Source: DATKZH01 sp964475955 (GTDB lineage Bacteria > Planctomycetota > Planctomycetia > Pirellulales > Thermoguttaceae). Taken from it: 52,350 nt of DNA. The position numbers and the translations under genes are program-made. Where the stretch lies: contig CAYYZY010000032.1 of the NCBI GenBank assembly GCA_964475955.1, forward strand, positions 1 to 52,350. The letters run 5' to 3'. Of this stretch, positions 17,850 through 26,622 are shown one piece after another. Position 1 is the stretch's first letter. Each line of letters starts with the position of its first letter. The notes beneath the pieces were generated by a model. That model was given only the letters and a program-made list of their open reading frames with translations. It did not search any database and was not told the DNA's origin.

Positions 17850-18473
17850 GTGACCGCGGTCCGCTCAGCGCCGTCTCGTCGCTGCCGGCGTGCGATCACG
17901 CTCGTCGAGGTCCTGCTGGTCCTCTGCCTGCTGGTCGTGGTCGCGTCGATCGCGTGGCCAAACATGGAGCGGCCCCTTTCCAGCCAGCGGCTCCGCAAAG
18001 CGGCCGACGGGGTCCGCATGGTGTGGGGCCGGGCGCGGATCGAGGCGATGTCGACCGGCCAGACGCTCGTGTTCCGGTACTCGATCGAGGGCGACGACTA
18101 CTCGGTCCAGTCGTACGCGGGTCCGGAGTCGGTGACCGCCAGCCAGTCGGCCGACGCGGTCGAAGGGACCACGAACTACGACGAGGACCCGGCCTTCATG
18201 CTCGGGGCCGAGCCGCGATTGCCCGACGAAATCACGTTCCTCTCCGGGGAGACCGCCGCCGACAGCCGGTCGGCGTCGGTGGCCGTGGAAGAGACCGGTG
18301 CGGTCGCAAGCGGCCAGGGGTGGTCGGAGCCGATCTACTTCTACCCCGACGGCAGCACCTCGACGGCGAGCGTCGTCCTCAAGAACGAGTACGACCGCTG
18401 CGTGGAACTTTCCTTACGGGGCCTGACCGGCGTGGTCACGGTCAGCGACGCCTATTCGGCCGAGGAGCTCTAA
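17850..18473 (+). CDS. gspH: Minor pseudopilin, GspH-like
   Basis: Predicted 207 residues from GTG 17850, with GAGGAG inside the end of gspG as ribosome binding site. Basic leader RSAPSRRCRRA, cleavage motif A-ITLVEVLLVLCLLVVVASIAW (Ala instead of the usual Gly before the cleaved bond), then the GspH/FimT pattern KAADGVRMVWGRARIEAMSTG. The C-terminal beta domain ends in PIYFYPDGSTSTASVVL. The Ala at the -1 position is tolerated by prepilin peptidases but less common. Confidence 0.8.
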   Translation: MTAVRSAPSRRCRRAITLVEVLLVLCLLVVVASIAWPNMERPLSSQRLRKAADGVRMVWGRARIEAMSTGQTLVFRYSIEGDDYSVQSYAGPESVTASQSADAVEGTTNYDEDPAFMLGAEPRLPDEITFLSGETAADSRSASVAVEETGAVASGQGWSEPIYFYPDGSTSTASVVLKNEYDRCVELSLRGLTGVVTVSDAYSAEEL

Positions 18474-18998
18474 ATGGCCCGGCACGCTGTCAACCGTCTC
18501 GTAGGGGTCGAGGCACGAGCCCCACGCGGAACTGGTCGACTCGCGCCCACGGCGCGTGGGTCTCGTGCCTCGACCCACCCTACACGACCTCCCAAATCAC
18601 GGGGGCCTCGGCGCGGGTTCTCCCTGCTGGAAATCATCCTCGCCCTGGCCATCCTCTGCGGGGCGGTTGCTACGGTGAGTGAACTCTCGCGCCTGGGCAT
18701 GCGCCAGGCCGAAAAGGCCCGCGACCTGACCCGGGCGCAGCTCCTTTGCGACGGCAAGCTGGCCGAGATCGTCGCCGGGATCACGCCCGCCGAGGCGCAG
18801 GAAGGCGTCCCCTTCGAGCCGCTGGAGGGCGAGACGGAGTCGGAGTGGTTCTACACGATCGAGGTGACGCCGATCGACGACGAGGGCCTGACGGAGGTCC
18901 GGGTCACGGTGACCAGGGACCTGGCGTCGGGGAGGCGTGCGGTCGAGTTCACGCTCGTCCGCTGGATCGCCAGTGAGACGGAGGACGCGAGCTATTAG
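18474..18998 (+). CDS. gspI: Minor pseudopilin, GspI-like, with a leader extended by a repeat
   Basis: Predicted 174 residues. ATG 18474 follows the gspH TAA without a gap. The pilin motif G-FSLLEIILALAILCGAVATV appears only after about 48 residues, whereas pseudopilin leaders are usually 6-20. Residues 10-37 of the leader are encoded by an 83-base palindromic repeat (18501-18583) that happens to stay open. No alternative ATG, GTG or TTG lies between the repeat and the cleavage site. The mature part has the GspI layout (MRQAEKARDLTRAQLLCDGKLAEIVAG, WFYTIEVTPIDDEGL, VRVTVTRD). Prepilin peptidase could still remove the long leader, but whether it does is unknown. Confidence 0.8.
   Translation: MARHAVNRLVGVEARAPRGTGRLAPTARGSRASTHPTRPPKSRGPRRGFSLLEIILALAILCGAVATVSELSRLGMRQAEKARDLTRAQLLCDGKLAEIVAGITPAEAQEGVPFEPLEGETESEWFYTIEVTPIDDEGLTEVRVTVTRDLASGRRAVEFTLVRWIASETEDASY
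18501..18583. repeat. Palindromic repeat inserted in the gspI leader
   Basis: GTAGGGGTCGAGGCACGAG at the left end is answered by CTCGTGCCTCGACCCACCCTAC at the right. Inside, CCCACGC pairs with GCGTGGG. The whole 83-base element can fold as one long hairpin. Such GTAGGGTGGGTCGAGGCACGAG elements look like mobile intergenic repeats. Confidence 0.8.
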
Positions 18999-19017
18999 CA
19001 GGGGCGAGACGACCACC

Positions 19018-20223
19018 ATGCGGTCCGTGGAAAGAAGCACGAGCGTCGGGAACCGAGCGGCCGGAGGTCGATGCCGCGCGGGCGCCGAGGCCGCGCCCCG
19101 GGCCCGTGCTCCGCGCGGTTACACGTTGCTGGAGGTCCTGCTCAGCCTGATGCTGGCGTCGTTGGTGCTGCTGGCGGTGGCCATGGCCGTCGATTTCCAG
19201 TTGCGCGTGGTCGAGCGGAGCCGCGGCGACGTGGAAGAGGCCCAGCTCGCCCGAGTGCTCCTCCAACGCATCGCCCGCGACCTGCGAGGCGCCGTCGCCA
19301 AGGACCCGCTCAACATGGCGGACCTGGTGGAAGAGGCAGCGGCCGTCGAATCGGCCTTGAGCGGCGATTCGGGTGGTGAGGGCGGCGAGAGTGCCGCCGG
19401 ATCGGATCAGGGGTCCACCTCTTTCGAGAGCTCGGAGGATTCGGAGGAGGAAGAGGACGACGAGAGCGACACGCTGGGCACCGACGAAAACGAGGAGGAC
19501 GACGAAGACGATGCCGAGGACTCGTCGCTCGACGAGGACGAAACGGCCGAGTCGTCGACGCCGCAATCCACGCCCGGCCTCTATGGCGACGCGGATTGGA
19601 TGCAGGTCGACGTCGGCATCCTCCCCCGGCTGGACCAGTACGACCTCGACTACACCTCGACCAAAGACTCGGCCGTGATCGACCGATTGAGCGACGTGAA
19701 GACGGTCACCTACTACGTCGTCGAATCGGACGACGAGACCGGCTACGCGGTCGACGGCACCCCGACCGGAGGGCTGGTCCGCCGGGAACAGGACCGGGCC
19801 GTCGGGCTGTGGAACTCCGACGCAGGCTCGCTCGATGAGGACCCCGACGTCACCCCAATCGCCCCCGAGGTCACCGAGATCGCCTTCCAGTACTGGGACG
19901 GCAGCGAGTGGGCCGAATCCTGGGACACGGAGGAATCCGGGGGCCTGCCCGCCGCCGTCCAGATCACGCTCACGCTCCGCCCCGTTCGCGATCCCAACGC
20001 AACGGTCAGCTCCGCACAGGAATCGACCGGCGACACGACAGAGGAACAGGAACTGTTCACGTACTCGCTTACCGTCCCCCTGTTGGCCGCCGGGACCTCC
20101 TCGGCCGGCGAAGCCGCGGAAGAAACGGACGAATCGAGCGGAACCGGCGAGTCGGGCGAGATGAGCGAAACCAGCGAGTCGGGCTCCGCCGACACGGCCG
20201 ACCGAGAGGAGGCCTCGCGATGA
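19018..20223 (+). CDS. gspJ: Minor pseudopilin, GspJ-like, with a large acidic insertion
   Basis: Predicted 401 residues from ATG 19018, against about 200 for typical GspJ. A 36-residue basic leader precedes G-YTLLEVLLSLMLASLVLLAVAMA. The GspJ-like helix is VDFQLRVVERSRGDVEEAQLARVLLQRIARDLRG. Residues about 125-190 form an extremely acidic low-complexity insert of Glu, Asp and Ser. The beta domain then resumes (VKTVTYYVVESDDETGY, EIAFQYWDGSEWAESWD, GLPAAVQITLTL). The Ser/Glu-rich tail is another 50 residues. Its stop overlaps the next start. The acidic insert may bind calcium or tune solubility; that is inference. Confidence 0.78.
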   Translation: MRSVERSTSVGNRAAGGRCRAGAEAAPRARAPRGYTLLEVLLSLMLASLVLLAVAMAVDFQLRVVERSRGDVEEAQLARVLLQRIARDLRGAVAKDPLNMADLVEEAAAVESALSGDSGGEGGESAAGSDQGSTSFESSEDSEEEEDDESDTLGTDENEEDDEDDAEDSSLDEDETAESSTPQSTPGLYGDADWMQVDVGILPRLDQYDLDYTSTKDSAVIDRLSDVKTVTYYVVESDDETGYAVDGTPTGGLVRREQDRAVGLWNSDAGSLDEDPDVTPIAPEVTEIAFQYWDGSEWAESWDTEESGGLPAAVQITLTLRPVRDPNATVSSAQESTGDTTEEQELFTYSLTVPLLAAGTSSAGEAAEETDESSGTGESGEMSETSESGSADTADREEASR

Positions 20224-21908
20224 ACGGCCGCGCCGTCCGACCGCCGACGACACGCGCCCCCGCGATCCGTGCTCGCCTGGCGCCTCGCGGGGTGATCCTC
20301 ATCCTCGTGCTGGTGGTGATCGCCGTGCTGAGCCTGTCGGCGCTGACCTTCTCCGAGTCGATGCTCGTAGAACATGAGGCGGCCGACCTGTCGGGTCGGC
20401 AGATCCAGGCCCAGGCGCTGGCCGAGTCGGGCGTGGAGATGACCCGGTTGTTCCTCAGCCGCGACGAGCCGTCGCAGTTCGAGGCCGGCGGCTGCTACGA
20501 CAATTGGGAGAGCTTCCAGAACGTGCTGGTGATCGACGACGAAGAGGCTCGCCACCGCGGCCGGTTCACGGTCGTCGCCCCCCTGATCGAAGACGCATAC
20601 TGGACCGGCGTCCGCTACGGCCTGGAAGACGAATCGACCCGGCTCAACCTGAACGCCCTCACCTTGCTCGAGCAGCGGGCCGAGCAGATGGGCCTCGAGA
20701 ACGGCGGGCGCGAGGTGCTCATGGCCCTGCCCGGCATGAACGAAGACATCGCCGACGCGATCCTCGACTGGATCGATTCCGACGACGAGCCGCGCGAGTA
20801 CGGCGCCGAGGTCGACTACTACTCCTCGCTCGATCCCCCCTACGCACCGAAGAACGGGCCGCTGGAGACGGTCGAAGAGCTGCTCCTGGTCCGCGACGTC
20901 ACCCCCTACCTGCTGTTCGGGGCCGACGCGAACCGCAACGGCCAGGCCGACCTGAGCGAGCCCGACGCCGCAGAAGTCACCGGCATCGACAATTCCGACG
21001 GGTCGATGACCCGCGGCTGGGCCGCCTATCTCACGCTCTACAGCCTCGAATCGAACCTCGGGCCCGAGGGGGAGCCCAAGATCTACGTCAACCAGGACGA
21101 CCTCGAATCGCTCTACGACGAACTGGTCGAAGTGCTCGACGCCCAGTGGGCCACCTTCATCGTCGCCCTGCGGCGGTACGGCCCAAGCGACTCCGAACAG
21201 TCGGGCGAGACGGAGTACACGGTTGACGAGCTCGACCTTTCGCAGTCGGGCGATTACAAGCTGACTACGGTCCTCGATCTGATCGGCACGCGCGTCGAAG
21301 TGACCGAGGAGCAGGCTTCCCAGTCGGGCGGAGGCGACTCCGACGACCGATCGGGCGGGCAGTCCGGAGGCCAAAGCTCGGGCGAGGAAGGCGGTCAGGA
21401 GCAGGAAGACGAGACGAAGATCCTCGAAAGCCCGTTCGGGGAAAGCCCGGCCGAGATGCTCACCTACGTGACGACCCTGATGGACCACCTGACGGTCGTC
21501 GAGTCGGAGCAGATCCCGGCGCGGATCAACGTCAACCAGGCGCCGGCCACGATCCTGGCCGGCATCCCCGGCATGACGAGCGAGTTGGTCGACGAGATCA
21601 TCGCCCGACGGCGGGCCGACCCGTCCCTCGCCGAGGACTACCAGCGCCACGCAACGTGGCTCCTCTGCGACGGGGCGGTGACGCTCGACCAAATGAAGCT
21701 GTTGATGCCGTTCGTCACCGCCGGGGGGAGCGTCTACCGGGCCCAGATCGTCGGCTTCTTCGAGGAGGAAGGCCCCTCCGCCCGGATCGAAGTCGTGCTC
21801 GACGCCTCCTCCAGCCCGGCCCGCGTGGTGTTCTATCGCGATCTCACGCACCTGGGGCAGGGTTACGCCCCAGAAACGTTGGGGATCCAGACCCCCGAAT
21901 GGCAGTAG
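20220..21908 (+). CDS. gspK: Minor pseudopilin GspK-like
   Basis: Predicted 562 residues; ATG 20220 overlaps the gspJ stop. Membrane segment GVILILVLVVIAVLSLSALTF lacks the usual Glu at +5, as expected for GspK, which caps the pseudopilus tip. The two GspK SAM-like domains are recognisable by LPGMNEDIADAILDWIDSDDEPREYGAE (about 172-199) and INVNQAPATILAGIPGMTSELVDEIIARR (about 435-463). A DANRNGQADLSEPD loop (about 238-251) looks like an inserted dockerin/EF-hand calcium site. A Gly/Ser/Gln/Glu linker sits at about 360-400. Total length exceeds the usual 320 because of these insertions. Confidence 0.82.
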   Translation: MNGRAVRPPTTRAPAIRARLAPRGVILILVLVVIAVLSLSALTFSESMLVEHEAADLSGRQIQAQALAESGVEMTRLFLSRDEPSQFEAGGCYDNWESFQNVLVIDDEEARHRGRFTVVAPLIEDAYWTGVRYGLEDESTRLNLNALTLLEQRAEQMGLENGGREVLMALPGMNEDIADAILDWIDSDDEPREYGAEVDYYSSLDPPYAPKNGPLETVEELLLVRDVTPYLLFGADANRNGQADLSEPDAAEVTGIDNSDGSMTRGWAAYLTLYSLESNLGPEGEPKIYVNQDDLESLYDELVEVLDAQWATFIVALRRYGPSDSEQSGETEYTVDELDLSQSGDYKLTTVLDLIGTRVEVTEEQASQSGGGDSDDRSGGQSGGQSSGEEGGQEQEDETKILESPFGESPAEMLTYVTTLMDHLTVVESEQIPARINVNQAPATILAGIPGMTSELVDEIIARRRADPSLAEDYQRHATWLLCDGAVTLDQMKLLMPFVTAGGSVYRAQIVGFFEEEGPSARIEVVLDASSSPARVVFYRDLTHLGQGYAPETLGIQTPEWQ

Positions 21909-22016
21909 ATTCCCCGGCATATCTCGAGTACGCTGAATAGAAGCGACAACAACAGTCAAGCCTCCACACGACCGTCCATCGGCCGAAGGCACCACCTCGC
22001 GAAACGGTACTGAGCC

Positions 22017-23468
22017 ATGGCACGAATGCTTGCCCTGGAATGGAACGACGACGAAGCGCGCGTCGCGGTGGCCGCCTCGCGCGGCGGCCGGGTCGCGGTG
22101 GAGCATGCCTTCGCCGTGGACCTGGGAAGCGGGCCTTCGGGCGACGCCGCCCCGGGAGTCAACGTGGGCGAGCGGATCGCCGCCGCCCTGGCCGCCCGGC
22201 ACGTCGGCCGCGCGGGCGCGCTGGTGGCCGTGGGGCGCAGCGACGTCGAGCTGCGGCGTCTCTCCCTCCCCCCGGCACCCAACGACGAGCTGCCCGACCT
22301 GGTCCGCTTCCAGGCGATGCGCGAGTTCAACGTGCTCGGGGAGGATTGGCCGCTCGACTTCCTCCCGCTCGACGACGACCCCGAGCAGCCCCGCAGCGTG
22401 CTGGCCGCCGCCATCAACCCGCAGGTGGTCGAGCGGATCGGCCGCACCTGCCACGCGGCCGGCCTGAAGCCGAGCAGGATGGTGCTTCGGCCCTGCGCCG
22501 CGGCGTCGCTGGTGCGCCGCCAGCGCCCCGCCGAGCCCGGCGAAGTCCGCATGTTGATCGACCTGTTGGTCGACGAGGCCGACCTGACCGTCATGATCGG
22601 CGATCGGGCCGTCTTCCTGCGCCGCGCCCGGCTCCGCGGCGACCCGCTCACCCAGGCGGCGGCCGCCGAAGTGCTCGTCTCCGAGGTCCGCCGCACGATC
22701 ATGGCCGCCCAGAACCAACTGGGCTCGCGCGACGTGAACGCGTTCGTCCTCTGCGGGGCGGGCGAAGAGCACGAAGCCCTCGCCTCGGTCGTCGGCGCGC
22801 AGCTTTCCGCGCCCTTGGAACTGTTCGACCCGTTCGAGGGGCTCCGCCTGGAGGGCGACCTCGGCGGCGAGCTGCCCGACCGCGCCAACCGCTTCGCGCC
22901 GCTTCTGGGCATGCTCTGCGACGAGCTGGACCGCACCGCCCACGAGCTCGACTTTCTCAACCCGCGCCGTCGCCCCGAAGCGGCCAGCCGGCGCAACACC
23001 TACACCGCGGCCGGCCTGGGGGCCGCCCTGGTGGTCCTGCTTTTGATCGGGGTGCAGTGGTTCCAGACCATGTCGTTGGACGCCGACATCAAGCGGCTCA
23101 AGGGCGAGCTGGCCGAGTTGGAAAGGCAGGAGAAGAAGGCCCTGGAGACCCAGGAGGCCGCCGAGGCGATCGAGGCGTGGAGAAGCCGCGACGTCGTCTG
23201 GCTCGACGAGCTCCGCTGGCTCTCGAACCAGTTCCCGCAGGCCGAAGACGCCATGCTTACCGGATTGACGCTGAGCGTCGCCTCGGGCAAGCCGGAAATC
23301 ACGATCGAAGGCAAGGCGAAGAGCGTCGCGGCCGCGACGCGTCTCGACCGCGGGCTCCAGGGCCCGTCGCATCGGCTGGTGCCCGACACCAAGCGGGAAG
23401 ACCCGTCGAAGGGATCGTATCCGGTGCAGTTCAAATCCTCGTTGCTGCTGGGGTTGGAGGACGAGTGA
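22017..23468 (+). CDS. gspL: GspL-like protein: PilM-type actin fold fused to PilN-type domain
   Basis: Predicted 483 residues. The cytoplasmic part (1-320) has the PilM/GspL actin-like fold (MLALEWNDDEARVAVAASRGG, LVAVGRSDVELRRLSLPPAP, ELPDLVRFQAMREF, LIDLLVDEADLTVMIGDRAVFLRRARL). A single membrane span follows (329-349), then a coiled coil (355-385) and a PilN-like periplasmic domain (LDELRWLSNQFPQAEDAMLTGLTL). GspL recruits GspE to the membrane and pairs with GspM. The fusion combines what pili encode as PilM plus PilN. Its stop overlaps the gspM start by one base. Confidence 0.83.
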   Translation: MARMLALEWNDDEARVAVAASRGGRVAVEHAFAVDLGSGPSGDAAPGVNVGERIAAALAARHVGRAGALVAVGRSDVELRRLSLPPAPNDELPDLVRFQAMREFNVLGEDWPLDFLPLDDDPEQPRSVLAAAINPQVVERIGRTCHAAGLKPSRMVLRPCAAASLVRRQRPAEPGEVRMLIDLLVDEADLTVMIGDRAVFLRRARLRGDPLTQAAAAEVLVSEVRRTIMAAQNQLGSRDVNAFVLCGAGEEHEALASVVGAQLSAPLELFDPFEGLRLEGDLGGELPDRANRFAPLLGMLCDELDRTAHELDFLNPRRRPEAASRRNTYTAAGLGAALVVLLLIGVQWFQTMSLDADIKRLKGELAELERQEKKALETQEAAEAIEAWRSRDVVWLDELRWLSNQFPQAEDAMLTGLTLSVASGKPEITIEGKAKSVAAATRLDRGLQGPSHRLVPDTKREDPSKGSYPVQFKSSLLLGLEDE

Positions 23469-25075
23469 TGGCGCTGAACAAACGAGAGCGGAAACTGGCC
23501 ATCGTGACGGCCGTGCTGGGCGCCCTGATCGCGGGGAAATTCCTGTTCTCCGCGTGGCGGGGGCCGGTCACCCAGCGCGTGACCGAGCGGGCCAATCTCC
23601 ACAAAGAGGTCGACAGGCTTCAAGAGCGCGTCGACGGCGCCAAGGAGGCCCAAACCAAGCTCGACCGGTTCAGCCGCCGGTCGCTCCCCGGCGATCCCGA
23701 ATTTGCCCGATCGCTCTACCAGAACTGGCTCTTCGAGTTGGCCGAGGACGTCGGCTTCCACGGCATCGAGGTCGACGTCACCGGCGCCGGGCGCCAGCAG
23801 GGCGGCGGCGGGGCCTACCGGGCCCTGCGATTCAACCTGAAAGGGGAGGCCTCCCTCGATCAACTGACCGAGTTCCTCTACGAGTTCTACTCCATCGACC
23901 ATCTGCACCAGATCCGCACCCTGTCGGTCAAGCCGGTGGAGAAGTCGGGGAACCTCGACGTCCAGTTGACCATGGAAACGCTCTGCCTGCCCGACGCCCA
24001 GCCCATCCTCATCGAGGCCACCGAAGGCAGCTTCCCTACGGTCGCCAGCCTCACCCCCTCGCTCCAAACGGAGCTCAGCTACACCGGCAGCGACGGAAAG
24101 CTCGCCGACGCCGCCAAGCTCCTCCAGCTCACCGGCCCCGAGGGCGCCGCCGAGATGGCCTTCCGGGGGGGCGAAACGCTGGAAGAAGTCGAAGCGGCGA
24201 TCAACGCCCAGACGGCGAAGACCGGCGTGGCGGCCCGCGTCGACGGCAACCGCCTCACGCTGCGCCGCAAGACGGCCGAGGCCGACGACGCCCCCGCCAA
24301 CCGCCTCGCGGCCACCGACCTGGACCGCTACCGCGAGGCGATTGCCAAACGAAACCTATTCGCCGCCTACAAGCCGCCTCCGCCCGAACGGCCCGAAGAG
24401 ACCCCGCCGTCCGATGAGCCCTCTCCCCCCAAGTTCGACCCCTGCAAGTACGCCTACCTCACCGGGATCGTCGGCGTCAACAACGAGCCCGAGTTGTGGC
24501 TCATCGCCCGGTCCACCGGCACGAAATACTCCCTCCGCGAAGGGGAGTCGTTCGAGGTGGGCGACGTCGCGGCCAGGGTGATCAACATCTACCGGCGCGA
24601 GGCCGAGATCGAGTTCGACGGCAAGCGGTGGCTGGTCCCCATGGGCGATAACCTCCGCGAAGCCAAACCCCTGTTCGAACAGCCCGAGGAGCCGGCCGAC
24701 GCCGCCACCGAAGCCGTCGCGGTCGCCGAACGCACCGACACCGACGAGGCGGCCGCCGACTCGCGGCCGCCGGACGACGAACCCGCTGCTCCGGCCGGCT
24801 CCGAAGCGCCGGACGAGTCAGCCGAACCCGAAGCGTCGGACGAACCGGCCGAAGACGCCGCTGATCCGGAAACCTCGGAACAAGAGGCCGACGCTGACTC
24901 GGGCTCAGAACCGGAGCCGACCGGCGAAGAGGCCCCCGCCGTCGAGGAGCCCCAAGAGGCCGAATCTGCTGAACAGCCCGACGAAGTAGCCGCCGAGCCG
25001 ATCGACGCAATCGCACCGGCCGTGGGCGGCGACTCGGAAGCACCCGCCGAGCCGGCGGACGACCCGTTCAGCTAG
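23468..25075 (+). CDS. GspM-like protein with flagellin-IN-like segment and GspC/PilP-like C-terminus
   Basis: Predicted 535 residues; GspM proteins are usually about 160. Residues 1-175 have the GspM/PilO layout: basic start, membrane span IVTAVLGALIAGKFLFSAW, coiled coil (40-68), ferredoxin-like fold. Residues 229-268 (FRGGETLEEVEAAINAQTAK, then TGVAARVDGNRLTLRR) resemble the flagellin hook IN motif, an oddity here. Residues 325-395 (YAYLTGIVGVNNEPELWLIA, YSLREGESFEVGDVAARVI, RWLVPMGDNL) resemble the HR domain of GspC/PilP, the part that contacts the secretin. The last 125 residues are Glu/Ala/Pro/Asp-rich. Inference: one protein replaces GspM and GspC. Last gene of the operon. Confidence 0.72.
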   Translation: MALNKRERKLAIVTAVLGALIAGKFLFSAWRGPVTQRVTERANLHKEVDRLQERVDGAKEAQTKLDRFSRRSLPGDPEFARSLYQNWLFELAEDVGFHGIEVDVTGAGRQQGGGGAYRALRFNLKGEASLDQLTEFLYEFYSIDHLHQIRTLSVKPVEKSGNLDVQLTMETLCLPDAQPILIEATEGSFPTVASLTPSLQTELSYTGSDGKLADAAKLLQLTGPEGAAEMAFRGGETLEEVEAAINAQTAKTGVAARVDGNRLTLRRKTAEADDAPANRLAATDLDRYREAIAKRNLFAAYKPPPPERPEETPPSDEPSPPKFDPCKYAYLTGIVGVNNEPELWLIARSTGTKYSLREGESFEVGDVAARVINIYRREAEIEFDGKRWLVPMGDNLREAKPLFEQPEEPADAATEAVAVAERTDTDEAAADSRPPDDEPAAPAGSEAPDESAEPEASDEPAEDAADPETSEQEADADSGSEPEPTGEEAPAVEEPQEAESAEQPDEVAAEPIDAIAPAVGGDSEAPAEPADDPFS

Positions 25076-25284
25076 CCAACCTCTTCAGGTGTTCGCAAAT
25101 TGGGTGGCTGGGGTCGCGTCGCGAGGAACGAGCGACCAGCCCCCAGCGAATGGCCAACCGGCGGTTTGGGCTTTGTCGGAAGATGGCCGGGGCAAGGCGA
25201 TCTGTAGCGTGCTCGCACGCACGCCGGAAAACCATAATCTCCGCGTGGGTGCAAGCACCCACCCTACGGGTCTTCCGACGAAAC
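25076..25284. repeat. Intergenic stretch holding two palindromic repeats
   Basis: GGTGGCTGGGGTCG (about 25103-25116) is answered by CGACCAGCCCCC (about 25131-25142); the same unit recurs at 31245-31290. A second hairpin, GTGGGTGC-AA-GCACCCAC, followed by CCTAC, sits at about 25244-25266. No gene. The operon and the convergent HEAT gene end on either side, so these may also act as terminators. Confidence 0.65.
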
Positions 25285-26622
25285 CTAATATCTCCCCTCA
25301 CGCCGCCGGCGCGCAATCTGCTCCGCCTGACGTTGCACACGCGGTTCCGGGTCTTCGCGAGCCATCGCCTCGATCGCCTCGACCAGCGAAGGGTCGCCCG
25401 TCGTGGCCAGGAGCGAAATCGCCGAAAGCCGCACCTCGGCGTGCTCGTCCCGCGCAAGTTGCAGGAGCCAGGGCACCGCGTTCACGTCGGGTAGCTCCAC
25501 GACCAGCCGGGCCAGGCGGCGGCGCGCCTGGGGGTCGGGATCGAACAGGCGCCGGGCCAGCGCAAGATGGGTCTCGGTGAAGCCGCGCCGCACCAACTCG
25601 GCTTCAACCGGCGACGCGGCCCCTGACGGCGACGGCGGCAAACGCCGCATCAGCTCCACGGTCTCTAACTCCGCGAGTCGGCCCAACGCCGGGCCGTCGC
25701 CCCTCCGATCGCCTGCCGGAACCGGCGCCTCGTCGAGAAATCCCAGGGGCCTTGTCGGAGGCAGTTCGGCCGGCCTCCGCCTTTCGCGCCGCCGCGCGGC
25801 CCGCTCGGCGAGCGCCCCCGGAGCGTCGGGTTCCAGCATCGGGCGGAGCGGATGCTCCAAGGGCCGTGCCACGCTGGGCCGCTCCAGGCGACGCGGTGTA
25901 TGCGGCTCCGCGCCTGCCGTGCGAGAACCGTCGGCCTCAACTGCCTCGCCCGGCCCGTCCGGCGACGCCAGCGTGTCGACCGGCAACCCGCCCCCGGGCA
26001 GCGCGGCCACGTCGCCCGGCAGCCGCGCGGCGCCCTGGCCCAGGTCGCCGGAGGGACGCCGCCCGGCCGTCTCGACTTCTCGCCGAGCGGCGGCGAGCGG
26101 CTGACGAGCGTCGCCCGCTTCGGCCAGGGCTCGCCGAGGGCCCGCCGCCCGAAGCACCGCCTCGCAGTCGGCGATCACCGCCAGCGGGTCGACCACGTCT
26201 TGATCGAGCGTCCAGAGCCGGAGGACCTGGGATGCCAACTCGGCGGCCTCAGCCCGGGCGGCCGGCCCGAAATCTCCCGCCCGGTTGGCCAGGGACCGGG
26301 CCAGGATCGCCAGCTTGGGCGAGTAGTCTCGTGCTCGAAGCATCTCCCACCGCTGGAGCTCCTCGCCCAGCACCCGCTTTGCTGCGGCGGCCACGCCCGG
26401 CCGCTTTGAGCCCAAGGCCTCGACGAGCACCGGAACCCCCGGCTCCCCCAATCGGGCCACACTTTCCAGCAGGACCGGTGCCCGATCTTCCGAAACGGTC
26501 GCCAGGCGCGTGCGCCAGTGGGCCGCCAAAAAGCGGGGGTACTGGCTGGTGGCCACGAGGCCCAGCACAAACAAACCGGCCGCGATGCCGAGCGTCAGCC
26601 TCCGTGTGCGCTGTCCCTTCAT
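25285..26622 (-). CDS. HEAT-repeat-like protein with N-terminal membrane anchor
   Basis: Predicted 445 residues. N-terminal signal or anchor segment LTLGIAAGLFVLGLVATSQYP. A helical unit follows (APVLLESVARLGEPGVPVLVEALGSKRPGVAAAAKRVLGEELQRWEML). The middle (about 150-320) is Arg/Pro/Ala-rich and looks unstructured. Two clear HEAT units end the protein (RRLARLVVELPDVNAVPWLLQLARDEHAEVRLSAISLLATTGDPSLVEAIEAMA). HEAT units mediate protein contacts; no enzymatic motif is visible. It converges with the secretion operon. Start ATG 26622 is the only good candidate. Confidence 0.7.
   Translation of the reverse strand: MKGQRTRRLTLGIAAGLFVLGLVATSQYPRFLAAHWRTRLATVSEDRAPVLLESVARLGEPGVPVLVEALGSKRPGVAAAAKRVLGEELQRWEMLRARDYSPKLAILARSLANRAGDFGPAARAEAAELASQVLRLWTLDQDVVDPLAVIADCEAVLRAAGPRRALAEAGDARQPLAAARREVETAGRRPSGDLGQGAARLPGDVAALPGGGLPVDTLASPDGPGEAVEADGSRTAGAEPHTPRRLERPSVARPLEHPLRPMLEPDAPGALAERAARRRERRRPAELPPTRPLGFLDEAPVPAGDRRGDGPALGRLAELETVELMRRLPPSPSGAASPVEAELVRRGFTETHLALARRLFDPDPQARRRLARLVVELPDVNAVPWLLQLARDEHAEVRLSAISLLATTGDPSLVEAIEAMAREDPEPRVQRQAEQIARRRREGRY

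Noticed and set aside
19743..23372. 1209-codon open frame on the minus strand across gspJ-gspL
   Set aside because: It is antisense to three recognisable secretion genes, has the His/Val/Gln-rich composition of antisense GC-rich DNA, and shows no domain.
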